A DNA stretch of 64,000 nucleotides from Weeksellaceae bacterium. Its GTDB lineage: Bacteria > Bacteroidota > Bacteroidia > Flavobacteriales > Weeksellaceae. Below the pieces are notes generated by a model. That model had not been told where the DNA came from. It searched no databases and saw nothing but the letters and a program-made list of their open reading frames with translations. Positions 24,528 to 32,556 of the stretch are shown here, piece by piece. The position numbers and the translations under genes were made by a program. Numbering within the stretch: the stretch's first letter is position 1; each line of letters begins with the position of its first letter. The stretch spans positions 41,385 through 105,384 of the forward strand of contig JAKLPS010000032.1 of assembly GCA_022013695.1 (NCBI GenBank), written 5' to 3'.

Positions 24528-27059
24528 TTACATTGGCGCTTGCTGATCATCGCCGCTTTCGTTGGCATTGATGTCTTTCTTCTTCTTCGGTTGCTCCACT
24601 TTTTCGCCTTGTTTGAAACGGTAAGTGAAAGAAACAGAAGCCTGTCTGGGCTGCCACTGCATATAGGATTCTCTTGCAAATCCGTCGCCGCTTTGGATCA
24701 CTCTTCTTGCTCTTGTATTAAATATATCCTGAATATTAAAAGTGATCGTTCCGTCGCCTTTCCATATCGTTTTGGACGCGCCCATATTAATAAAATAAGT
24801 CGCTCTTTGGTCATTGGCACCTTCGACCTGAGCACCTCGATAATTTCCCTGAAGCTGCAAGTTCAAAGTTTTATCGATTTTAAAGGTGTTCGACATTCGA
24901 AGTCGGGTAGAGGTTCCGCTCCCATCGTACGAAATAGGAACAAGATTTCCAGTGGAATCTGAGTAGGTGTAATTACCCGAGGTTTTGTACCCATAAACAT
25001 CCACTTCGCCCATAATTTTCCACCAGGCAAACGGATCGTAGGAATAGTTGAGATCCAACCCGAACCGCTCGTCATAGCCCAGATTCTGCGGCTGCGTGAT
25101 GAAAGTGCCGTTGATATAAGCCAAAGTCATTTTTACATCATCATTTTCCTTTCGGAAATAAAGCGTGGGATTCAGTGAGAATTTTTTCTTGGAAATATTA
25201 TAGCCCAATTCGAAGGAATCGATGTAGGCGGGATTCAAATTGGGGTTGCCTTTGAAAATGTTTTGGCTGTCATTAAAAGACATAAACGGAACAAGGAAAA
25301 AAGAACGAGGCCTGTCTATTCTGCGAGAATAATTGAGCAAAAACTGATTGTCTTTCGATAGATTATAAATCAAAAACACACTTGGGAAGAGGTTATTATA
25401 GTTTTTCTTTCTGTTGTTGATGTTATCCTTGCCCGATAGATTTTGATAGTCAAGTGTTATATCCGACAGCTCGTCTCGTACTCCAACTTGGTAGCCAAAA
25501 CTCCCGATTTTACTTTTAAACTGAGCATACACAGCATTGATATTTTCGCGGTAGTTGGTCATATTGTTATAATCTTCCACCCCAATTGTGCTGAAAATCA
25601 AGTCATTGTTATTCTTCCGTAGAACTCCGAAATTGTAATCGTTGTGGTTGACATCGATCTTGTAGCCCGCATTGAAAGTAGAAGATTCGCCAATCGGCAA
25701 TTCATAATCCGCCTTTCCGACCAAAGATTTATTCGAAGTTTTTTGGTTAATAGCATCTTGTAAAATTTTCGAGCGATAGTTTTGATCCACATTGTTGTCC
25801 CCGTCACTATTATTTTTTTGCAAACTCAAGGATAAGGATATATTTTGACCCTTGTCATCAAATTTATGATCCAAACCCAAATCTGCCTGAGCACCGTTAT
25901 TGGAATTGGTTCCGGTGGAATTTCGAAAACCCGTCACAACATCCCCATTTGTAAGATAATCGGTGTAGGCAACCGGAGCTTTGTTTTCCATATTGAAGCT
26001 TCTTATGGTGATAGAAGCGTTTGCCGAGGTTTTTTCATTGATATTATAAACCAGCCCCGCGGTTCCGTTGTAATTTTTTGTGGTATTTTTGTATCTGGAA
26101 ATTTGATAGCCTCTTTCTTGATAGCGGTCTACGGCGTTCAAATTATCATAAAGCGGGAAGGTTGTATAATTGGCGTCCGTCCAATTTTTGCTTTTACTTT
26201 CGTTGTAGCCGCCGCCGCCGTTTACAAACCAAGTCCAGTTGCCTTTTCTCCAATTGAGATTGGCGTTTAGCGAGGTTTTTGGCAGATAGCCCAACGTCCC
26301 AACTGTGCTTCCGTTGAAGCCCATTTTAGTATTTTTTTTGAGAATAATATTAAGAATTCCCGCCGTTCCCGAGGCATCATATTTTGAAGATGGATTTGTA
26401 ATAACCTCGATTCTATCTATTTGATCGGCCGGTATCGCTTGCAAAGCATTGGCGCCATCATCGATGCCGAGCAGCGCAGACGGTTTTCCATTCACTAGGA
26501 ATTTGACATTGCTGCTCCCTCTCATAGAAACCGTTCCGTCCGGATCTACAGAAACCGAGGGCACGTTTTGCAAAACATCTTGCAAGTTCCCTCCAACGGC
26601 GGTAAGATCGCTTTTTACATCGTAGGTTTTTTTGTCGATTTCTACTTTTAAAGGTTTTGTGGTGGCTGTAATGACGACACCTTGGATCTCCGTAGTATTG
26701 GTAAGATTGGCTTTCCCAGACGACACGATGACAAACGGCGCAATAGCACCGGCTTTGCTAATGACCACTGTTTTGGTAAATTTTTTGTAATCCACAGCTT
26801 CGATGCTCACTTCATAGTTTCCTGGTGCCAACGATAGTTTGTAATTTCCGTCGGCATCTGCCAGCACCGCATCACTTAGTTGCGCATTCTGCGTGTTTTT
26901 AAAAGTAATGGATGAGTATCCTATCGCGCCGTTCAAGTCTTTTACATTTCCCGAGATATTCACTTTTTGCTGAGCCATTACGAAGCTCGCTGCTCCTATC
27001 GTGAGAGCCAAGCCAAACGCTCTTTTTTGAAATACACTTACAATTTCCGTTCTTTTCAT
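24528..27059 (-). CDS. TonB-dependent outer-membrane receptor with N-terminal carboxypeptidase-like domain
   Basis: An 843-aa outer-membrane protein. After a signal peptide ending near VMAQQ it has a carboxypeptidase regulatory-like Ig domain (about 32-115: NISGNVKDLNGAIGYSSITF), a plug domain (about 150-235: LQDVLQNVPSVSVDPDGTVS, IEVITNPSSKYDASGTAGIL) and a large barrel of the OMP_b-brl_3 type. A low-complexity charged tail (KKKDINANESGDDQQAPM) ends the protein, so the usual terminal aromatic residue is absent. No SusD partner is adjacent. Substrate unknown; regulation by mltG/dapF readthrough is possible because the gap to mltG is 29 bp. Confidence 0.9.
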   Translation of the reverse strand: MKRTEIVSVFQKRAFGLALTIGAASFVMAQQKVNISGNVKDLNGAIGYSSITFKNTQNAQLSDAVLADADGNYKLSLAPGNYEVSIEAVDYKKFTKTVVISKAGAIAPFVIVSSGKANLTNTTEIQGVVITATTKPLKVEIDKKTYDVKSDLTAVGGNLQDVLQNVPSVSVDPDGTVSMRGSSNVKFLVNGKPSALLGIDDGANALQAIPADQIDRIEVITNPSSKYDASGTAGILNIILKKNTKMGFNGSTVGTLGYLPKTSLNANLNWRKGNWTWFVNGGGGYNESKSKNWTDANYTTFPLYDNLNAVDRYQERGYQISRYKNTTKNYNGTAGLVYNINEKTSANASITIRSFNMENKAPVAYTDYLTNGDVVTGFRNSTGTNSNNGAQADLGLDHKFDDKGQNISLSLSLQKNNSDGDNNVDQNYRSKILQDAINQKTSNKSLVGKADYELPIGESSTFNAGYKIDVNHNDYNFGVLRKNNNDLIFSTIGVEDYNNMTNYRENINAVYAQFKSKIGSFGYQVGVRDELSDITLDYQNLSGKDNINNRKKNYNNLFPSVFLIYNLSKDNQFLLNYSRRIDRPRSFFLVPFMSFNDSQNIFKGNPNLNPAYIDSFELGYNISKKKFSLNPTLYFRKENDDVKMTLAYINGTFITQPQNLGYDERFGLDLNYSYDPFAWWKIMGEVDVYGYKTSGNYTYSDSTGNLVPISYDGSGTSTRLRMSNTFKIDKTLNLQLQGNYRGAQVEGANDQRATYFINMGASKTIWKGDGTITFNIQDIFNTRARRVIQSGDGFARESYMQWQPRQASVSFTYRFKQGEKVEQPKKKKDINANESGDDQQAPM

Positions 27060-27088
27060 TATTTACTATTAATGAGCCCTAGCTCTTA

Positions 27089-28114
27089 TTATTTTATTTC
27101 TTTTTGATTCAGCCAGTCTTGGTATGCTTTTGCATTGATGGCGTGTTCTGCGGCATTATCTGTGAATTTGTGATAACCGAATTTCTCCGGATTGGCACAC
27201 ATAAAAATATAATCGTTGGTTTCCGCATCCAAAACCGCATTCAGAGAATTTTTGTCAACAATACAAATGGGGCCGGGTGGGATGCCCTTGTTCGCATAGG
27301 TATTGTAAGGCGACGATACGGTCAGGTCTTTGTAATAAACCCTTTTGATCTTTCTGCTGAAGTTGCTCGCCTTGTTGATGGCATAGATCACCGTCGGGTC
27401 ACTTTGCAATTTCATACCTTTTCTGTAGCGATTCAAATAGAGTCCGGCGATCGTTTTTTGCTCATCTGGTTTTCCGCCAGATTCTTTGTAAACGATGGAA
27501 GCCAAAGCGTAAATCTGATCTCTTGAAAGTCCGGATTGCTTTTCTTTTTCGATTCTTTCTCCCGTCCAGAAGTTTTTATATTCTTCTTCAAATTTCTGGA
27601 AGAATTCCTCCGGAGTGACCGTCCAAAAAAACTCATAAGTATCATTGAAAAAATATTTCTTGAGATCTTCAGCGTTTTTATAGCCTTTGCCAACCGCGAT
27701 TTTATTTAATTGATGGGCAAATGTCGTAGAATCGGCTTCGGTTTTCTTAGAAACCCGCCCGATCATTTGATAGACATCATCAAAATCTTTGATTCGGAAA
27801 GAATTGGGAGTTTGATTCCCTGCCAAGATCATATTGACGATCGCGCGGTTGCCCATTCCCGACTTTAATTGATAGCGTCCCGGCTTGAAATTCTGTTTTA
27901 GACCTTTTTCGACCGCAACAGATTGAAAATTTTCTTCATTTTTCACAAAAGGCTTAACAGATGCTAAAACTTGTGAGAAACTTGCGCCGTGCGGAATCAA
28001 AATGAAACCTTCCTCTTTGATATTATTTCCAACATATTTATTATAAAATCTAATCCCGAAAAATCCGAGAATAACGATTGCGATAACAAATAGGATAAGA
28101 CTTATTTTTTTCAT
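27089..28114 (-). CDS. mltG: Endolytic murein transglycosylase MltG (YceG-like)
   Basis: A 341-aa inner-membrane protein with an N-terminal anchor (about 5-22) and the YceG domain. The catalytic glutamate is E211 in ALASIVYKESGGKPDEQ, followed by IAGLYLNR and GMKLQSDPTVIYAI, all typical of the family. It cuts nascent glycan strands in the periplasm and so ends peptidoglycan polymerisation. It lies 25 bp downstream of dapF, whose product also feeds peptidoglycan synthesis. Confidence 0.95.
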   Translation of the reverse strand: MKKISLILFVIAIVILGFFGIRFYNKYVGNNIKEEGFILIPHGASFSQVLASVKPFVKNEENFQSVAVEKGLKQNFKPGRYQLKSGMGNRAIVNMILAGNQTPNSFRIKDFDDVYQMIGRVSKKTEADSTTFAHQLNKIAVGKGYKNAEDLKKYFFNDTYEFFWTVTPEEFFQKFEEEYKNFWTGERIEKEKQSGLSRDQIYALASIVYKESGGKPDEQKTIAGLYLNRYRKGMKLQSDPTVIYAINKASNFSRKIKRVYYKDLTVSSPYNTYANKGIPPGPICIVDKNSLNAVLDAETNDYIFMCANPEKFGYHKFTDNAAEHAINAKAYQDWLNQKEIK

Positions 28115-28139
28115 TGTTTAAATTAAAAAACCGGGCTTT

Positions 28140-28916
28140 CTAAATATTAATTTCTCCTTTAAAGACAAGATCCGCAGGCCCTTCCAGCCAAATATCTCTA
28201 AAACCGGCACCGTTTTTCTCTGCGTACACCTTCAGTTCGCCGCCCAAAACCCGCACTCCAACGCAGTTTTGATTATTTTTTTTCATAAAAGTTAAAGCTG
28301 CAGCGGTTACGCCTGTTCCACAACTGTACGTCTCGTCTTCCACGCCGCGTTCGTAGGTTCTTACAAACAGTTGCTTGTCGGATAGGACTTCTACAAAGTT
28401 CACATTGATCCCATCTTCTTTATAAGTTCCCGAATTTCGGATTTCGTTACCATTTTCGAAAACTTTATAATTATTTAACATTTGGACGTATTTTACGTAA
28501 TGCGGCGAACCCGTGTTGAGGACAAAGTCGTCCCCGTCAGGGTTGATGCTGCTGACATCTAACATTTTCAGCTTTACAATCCCGTTTTTGATCTCCGCTT
28601 CGTGCAACCCATCGATGGCGAGAAAAGTCGTTTTGTTCTCGAAAATGCCTAAAAAATGAGCAAATGCCGCGATGCACCTTCCGCCGTTGCCACACATCGT
28701 ACTTTCTCTACCGTCGGAGTTGTAATAGACCATTTTGAAGTCCCCTTTGTCACTATTTTCAAGAAGTATGAGACCGTCGCCACCAATTCCGAAACGCCTA
28801 TCGCAGAGTTTTTCAATGAGTTCGGTGCTTTTTGGGAATTTCACATTGCGGTTGTCGATCATCACAAAATCGTTTCCCGTGCCTTGGTATTTATAAAATT
28901 GGATTTTGTTGTTCAT
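28140..28916 (-). CDS. dapF: Diaminopimelate epimerase
   Basis: A 258-aa enzyme interconverting LL- and meso-diaminopimelate for lysine and peptidoglycan. The two catalytic cysteines are visible: C75 in MCGNGGRC and C199 in YSCGTGVTAA. The start is set at ATG 28916 (MNNKIQFYKYQGTGNDF); thirteen extra in-frame codons upstream do not belong to the family. It forms an operon with mltG. Confidence 0.96.
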   Translation of the reverse strand: MNNKIQFYKYQGTGNDFVMIDNRNVKFPKSTELIEKLCDRRFGIGGDGLILLENSDKGDFKMVYYNSDGRESTMCGNGGRCIAAFAHFLGIFENKTTFLAIDGLHEAEIKNGIVKLKMLDVSSINPDGDDFVLNTGSPHYVKYVQMLNNYKVFENGNEIRNSGTYKEDGINVNFVEVLSDKQLFVRTYERGVEDETYSCGTGVTAAALTFMKKNNQNCVGVRVLGGELKVYAEKNGAGFRDIWLEGPADLVFKGEINI

Positions 28917-29165
28917 AATTTCTTTTTTTAGCAGATAGATGGAAGATTGAATCATTCAAATGCTTTCTTCTAAATTGGTTTTTGATTTTAAATTTCTGAT
29001 AATTAATCAATTGCATGCTGTTCTTTTGCAAAAATTGAGCCTGTAAAATTACTGATTTTAAAGATGCTTTGCTCTTGATAAATGTTATTTAAATTAAATC
29101 TAAAATGCCTGCCTAGGATAGAATTTCTCAATCCTTTGCCATCGGTTTTTTTTAATTATAATCCT

Positions 29166-29173
29166 TATCTTTG
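29166..29173 (+). promoter_or_regulatory. TANNTTTG box of the sigma-factor gene
   Basis: TATCTTTG, 11 nt before the ATG at 29185. A TTTG at 29135-29138 is upstream but 27 nt away, longer than usual. Confidence 0.45.
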
Positions 29174-29184
29174 TAAGTCGAAAC

Positions 29185-29742
29185 ATGGAAGAAAATCAGT
29201 TGCTCAATCTCATCAAGAAAGCCAAAGAAAGAGATCAAAAGGCTCAGACACAACTCATTAATCTGTTTTGGGTAGATGTCTTTTCTTTTGTGATGAACAA
29301 AGTGAGAGACGAAAATGATGCAGACGAGATCACCGTTTCGGTATTTTCTAAAATCTTGAACAAGTTGGATCTTTTCGATCCCAGCTTTCAGTTCAAAACT
29401 TGGATTCTGACCATCGCTCAGAATACGATAATCGATTTTTGGAGAAAGCGAAGCCGAGAGAACGAAGATCCAAATGCCAATCTGCAGGACGTCCGGAATG
29501 AATTTGCAAGATCGCCAGAGGAATTGCTAATCTCGGAAGAAGATCAGCAAAAAATCTTAGAAATCATACAAACGATGGATGCGAAGAATCAGGACATTAT
29601 CCGACTGCGTTTTTTTGAGGAAAAAAGCATCAAAGAAATTGCAGAAGAACTCCATCTCTCTGTTGCTAATACCAAAGTGAGAATCATGCGAGCCAAAAAA
29701 ATCCTGTCGGAACTGTTAAAAGAAGACGAAACGGATTTTTAA
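29185..29742 (+). CDS. RNA polymerase sigma-70 family (ECF-type) sigma factor
   Basis: A 185-aa sigma factor. Region 2 is at about residues 25-95 (FQFKTWILTIAQNTIIDFWRKRSRE) and region 4 at about 130-180 (KNQDIIRLRFFEEKSIKEIA, then the helix-turn-helix SVANTKVRIMRAKKIL). No anti-sigma gene is adjacent. It lies 15 bp before lipA, so the two are co-transcribed; whether the sigma factor has anything to do with lipoate is unknown. Confidence 0.92.
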   Translation: MEENQLLNLIKKAKERDQKAQTQLINLFWVDVFSFVMNKVRDENDADEITVSVFSKILNKLDLFDPSFQFKTWILTIAQNTIIDFWRKRSRENEDPNANLQDVRNEFARSPEELLISEEDQQKILEIIQTMDAKNQDIIRLRFFEEKSIKEIAEELHLSVANTKVRIMRAKKILSELLKEDETDF

Positions 29743-29757
29743 ATTAAAAAAATCAAA

Positions 29758-30612
29758 ATGGAAGAAGCACTAAGTCAAAAACCAAAATGGATCCGTGTCA
29801 AATTGCCGACTGGGCAAAACTATCGCGAACTGAGACATTTGGTCGATAAATATAAGCTAAATACCATCTGCCAAAGCGGAAGTTGCCCCAATATGGGCGA
29901 ATGCTGGGGCGAGGGAACCGCAACATTTATGATTTTGGGAAACATCTGCACCCGAAGTTGTGGTTTCTGCGGTGTGAAAACAGGTAAACCACAAGATGTC
30001 AATTGGGACGAACCGGAAAAGGTAGCTCGCTCAATCAAATTAATGAAAATAAAACATGCGGTTCTGACGTCGGTAGATCGCGATGATCTCAAAGATATGG
30101 GTTCCATCCTCTGGGGCGAAACCGTAAATGCCGTTCGTAGAATTTCCCCGGGAACTACGATGGAAACATTAATTCCAGATTTCCAAGGCATTACAAAACA
30201 TCTGGACAGAATGGTGGAAGTGGCGCCAGAAGTGATCTCTCATAATATGGAAACAGTAAAACGCCTGACCCGAGAAGTGAGAATCCAAGCCAAATACGAA
30301 CGCAGTCTGGAAGTACTGAGATATTTGAAAGAAGCGGGACAGCAGCGCACGAAAACAGGGCTGATGCTAGGCCTTGGCGAGACGACAGATGAGGTTTTGC
30401 AAACCATCGAGGACATTAGGAATGCTAATGTGGATGTCATTACAATGGGACAATATCTTCAGCCGACTAAAAAACATCTCCCAGTGAAAAGTTTCATTAC
30501 GCCGGAACAGTTTGAGGAGTACGGTGATTTTGCAAGAGGTTTAGGATTTCGCCACGTGGAAAGTTCGCCTTTGGTGAGAAGCTCTTATCACGCGGAAAAG
30601 CATATTCACTAA
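29758..30612 (+). CDS. lipA: Lipoyl synthase
   Basis: A 284-aa radical SAM enzyme that inserts two sulfurs into octanoyl groups on lipoyl domains such as GcvH (gene at 62836). The auxiliary 4Fe-4S cluster uses C38, C43 and C49 ([12 protein letters not shown]), with the RSSYHAE serine near the C-terminus. The SAM cluster uses C64, C68 and C71 (CTRSCGFC). All key residues are present. It is co-directional with and 15 bp after the sigma-factor gene. Confidence 0.97.
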   Translation: MEEALSQKPKWIRVKLPTGQNYRELRHLVDKYKLNTICQSGSCPNMGECWGEGTATFMILGNICTRSCGFCGVKTGKPQDVNWDEPEKVARSIKLMKIKHAVLTSVDRDDLKDMGSILWGETVNAVRRISPGTTMETLIPDFQGITKHLDRMVEVAPEVISHNMETVKRLTREVRIQAKYERSLEVLRYLKEAGQQRTKTGLMLGLGETTDEVLQTIEDIRNANVDVITMGQYLQPTKKHLPVKSFITPEQFEEYGDFARGLGFRHVESSPLVRSSYHAEKHIH

Positions 30613-30702
30613 AATTAATATTAAAAATAGTTGTTGGGTAGTTCTATGTGATTCAAATGAGACAAAATTGCCATGCAGCGCGAAAACAACAACAAAAAAA
30701 CT

Positions 30703-30888
30703 CTAAATGGAGTCTTTTACTTTTTCGGTTGGCTGTACGTTTTCTGTTTTGTTCATCTGTTCCACTTGTTTCGGAATGAACATCGTGTAAGCGAAATATC
30801 CTAAAATGAATAACGCTACAATAACGATAATTGCAATCATTGGAGCCTTGTTGGTTTCGCTGTCTGGTTTTGGAATGTCTGATCTCAT
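30703..30888 (-). CDS. Small single-pass membrane protein
   Basis: A 61-aa protein: 15 polar residues, one strong membrane segment (PMIAIIVIVALFILGYFAYT, about 16-35) and a polar tail ending KVKDSI. I do not recognise a family. Support comes from the clear hydrophobic segment and its isolated place between lipA and amt, but a protein this short is less certain. Confidence 0.55.
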   Translation of the reverse strand: MRSDIPKPDSETNKAPMIAIIVIVALFILGYFAYTMFIPKQVEQMNKTENVQPTEKVKDSI

Positions 30889-31074
30889 AATGACGAATTA
30901 ATGATTGAAATTTACTTTCTCGGCAATCGGTGGTGGATTTTCGAGGAGTGCTTATTTATTCCATTTTATAGCAAAAGTAATGCCTGATTATATATCGGAT
31001 CTTTTTGGTAATTTTATTAGGTTGATGAAAAAAATGCTGGGTATGGTCGTAGAATTCTATGTTTTTTAAAATTA

Positions 31075-31094
31075 ACCCTATATATTTGTAGGGT
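31075..31094 (+). promoter_or_regulatory. amt promoter box flanked by a perfect inverted repeat
   Basis: ACCCTA (31075-31080), TATATTTG (31081-31088), TAGGGT (31089-31094): the inverted repeat brackets the -7 box exactly. The -33 region has no TTTG. The arrangement suggests an operator. The amt ATG is 26 nt after the box. Confidence 0.6.
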
Positions 31095-31114
31095 AAAAAA
31101 TTAAAAAATTAAAC

Positions 31115-32458
31115 ATGAAAATCGAAAGTCACTGGATCATTTCTTTTGCAGTCATCAGTATCGTTGCCATTTCGGCGCTTTTCTGGCCCGCACATACTTC
31201 GATGCCCTTGCCTGGAACGTTTCTTGGTGCGGAAAATATTGTGGGCGCAGATGTGGGTTGGATTTTAGCATCCTCGGGTCTGGTTTTGCTGATGACACCA
31301 GGACTTTCGTTTTTCTATGGGGGAATGGTGGGGAAAAAAAATGTGATTTCTACAATGTTGCAGAGTTTTATCGCTCTGGGCGTTATTAGTATTCTTTGGG
31401 TGGTCGTTGGTTTCAGTCTATCTTTTGGAGAGCCGCTGGGAATCACCGTTAGTGGCGTGCATTACGGATTAATAGGAAATCCCACCACTTATTTATTTTT
31501 TAACAATGTCGGCATTTTACCACACAGCAAAATGGCTTCTACGATTCCGTTTGTGCTATTTGCCTTGTTCCAGATGAAATTCGCTGTCATCACTCCCGCG
31601 CTGATTACAGGTTCTTTCGCAGAACGCGTAAGATTTATTTCCTACTTATTATTTATGGTGCTTTTCAGCCTTTTCATTTACACACCGCTCTGTCATATGG
31701 TGTGGCATCCAGACGGATTACTGAACAAATATTTTGGTGTGAAGGATTTTGCCGGAGGAACGGTGGTCCATATGAGTGCCGGATTCGCCGCGCTGGCTGG
31801 CGCCATGATGATTGGAAAAAGAAAAAATCCGCACCACGAGCCATCCAATATTCCTTTTGTCATTCTTGGAACCGGGATGCTTTGGTTTGGCTGGTTTGGT
31901 TTCAATGCCGGTTCAGCTTTAGCAGCCAATGCAACCGCAGCAATGGCTTTCGGAACTACAACAGTCGCTTCTGCCACAGCCATGCTATCTTGGATATTTT
32001 TTGACCGAATCAATGGACGCAAAGTCTCTGCCTTAGGCGCTTGTATCGGAGCAGTGGTCGGTTTGGTCGCGATTACGCCGGCTGCTGGTTTTGTGACCAT
32101 TCCGCACGCCATTTTCATCGGATTTATTTCGGCAATCGTCTCCAATCTAATGTGCAACTGGAAAAGACTGAAAAAAGTGGACGATACTTTAGACGTTTTC
32201 GCTTGTCACGGCGTTGGCGGAATTATGGGAATGATTCTGACAGCAATTTTGGCTCAAGGTGAAAACGCAAGTCTTCTCCACGGCGGTTTCTCTGTGTTTG
32301 CGCATCATATGATGGCTTTGGTTTTGGTTTCTGCGTTTACATTTTTAGGCTCATTAATTTTATATAAAGTTACAGATCTGATTATCCCATTAAGAGTGAC
32401 AGAAGATTCCGAAAACATAGGGCTGGATCTTTCTCAGCACAACGAAAGCTGCCTATAA
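31115..32458 (+). CDS. amt: Ammonium transporter (Amt/MEP/Rh)
   Basis: A 447-aa inner-membrane channel with an extra N-terminal membrane segment, then eleven segments. Family marks: GADVGWILASSGLVLLMTPGLSFFYGG, DFAGGTVVHMSAGFAALAG (conserved aspartate and first pore histidine) and ACHGVGGIMG (second pore region). No glnK/glnB gene is adjacent, unlike many bacteria, so control must come from elsewhere; the palindrome at the promoter is a candidate. It ends with a strong terminator. Confidence 0.95.
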   Translation: MKIESHWIISFAVISIVAISALFWPAHTSMPLPGTFLGAENIVGADVGWILASSGLVLLMTPGLSFFYGGMVGKKNVISTMLQSFIALGVISILWVVVGFSLSFGEPLGITVSGVHYGLIGNPTTYLFFNNVGILPHSKMASTIPFVLFALFQMKFAVITPALITGSFAERVRFISYLLFMVLFSLFIYTPLCHMVWHPDGLLNKYFGVKDFAGGTVVHMSAGFAALAGAMMIGKRKNPHHEPSNIPFVILGTGMLWFGWFGFNAGSALAANATAAMAFGTTTVASATAMLSWIFFDRINGRKVSALGACIGAVVGLVAITPAAGFVTIPHAIFIGFISAIVSNLMCNWKRLKKVDDTLDVFACHGVGGIMGMILTAILAQGENASLLHGGFSVFAHHMMALVLVSAFTFLGSLILYKVTDLIIPLRVTEDSENIGLDLSQHNESCL

Positions 32459-32497
32459 CAATACATTAATTTAATTTACTTGATTTTGATATGAAGG

Positions 32498-32530
32498 AAA
32501 CCTCGCTGAATTTATCAGGGAGGTTTTTGT
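32498..32530 (+). terminator. Intrinsic terminator after amt
   Basis: Outer stem AAACCTC (32498-32504) with GAGGTTT (32520-32526), inner stem CTGA/TCAG, then T-rich sequence. Confidence 0.8.
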
Positions 32531-32556
32531 TTTTTAACATAAAAAATTATTTTGTT

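Noticed and set aside
27060..27088. GAGC/GCTC hairpin between mltG and the TonB receptor
   Set aside because: Only 4 bp of GC pairing and no T-run; not enough to call a terminator.
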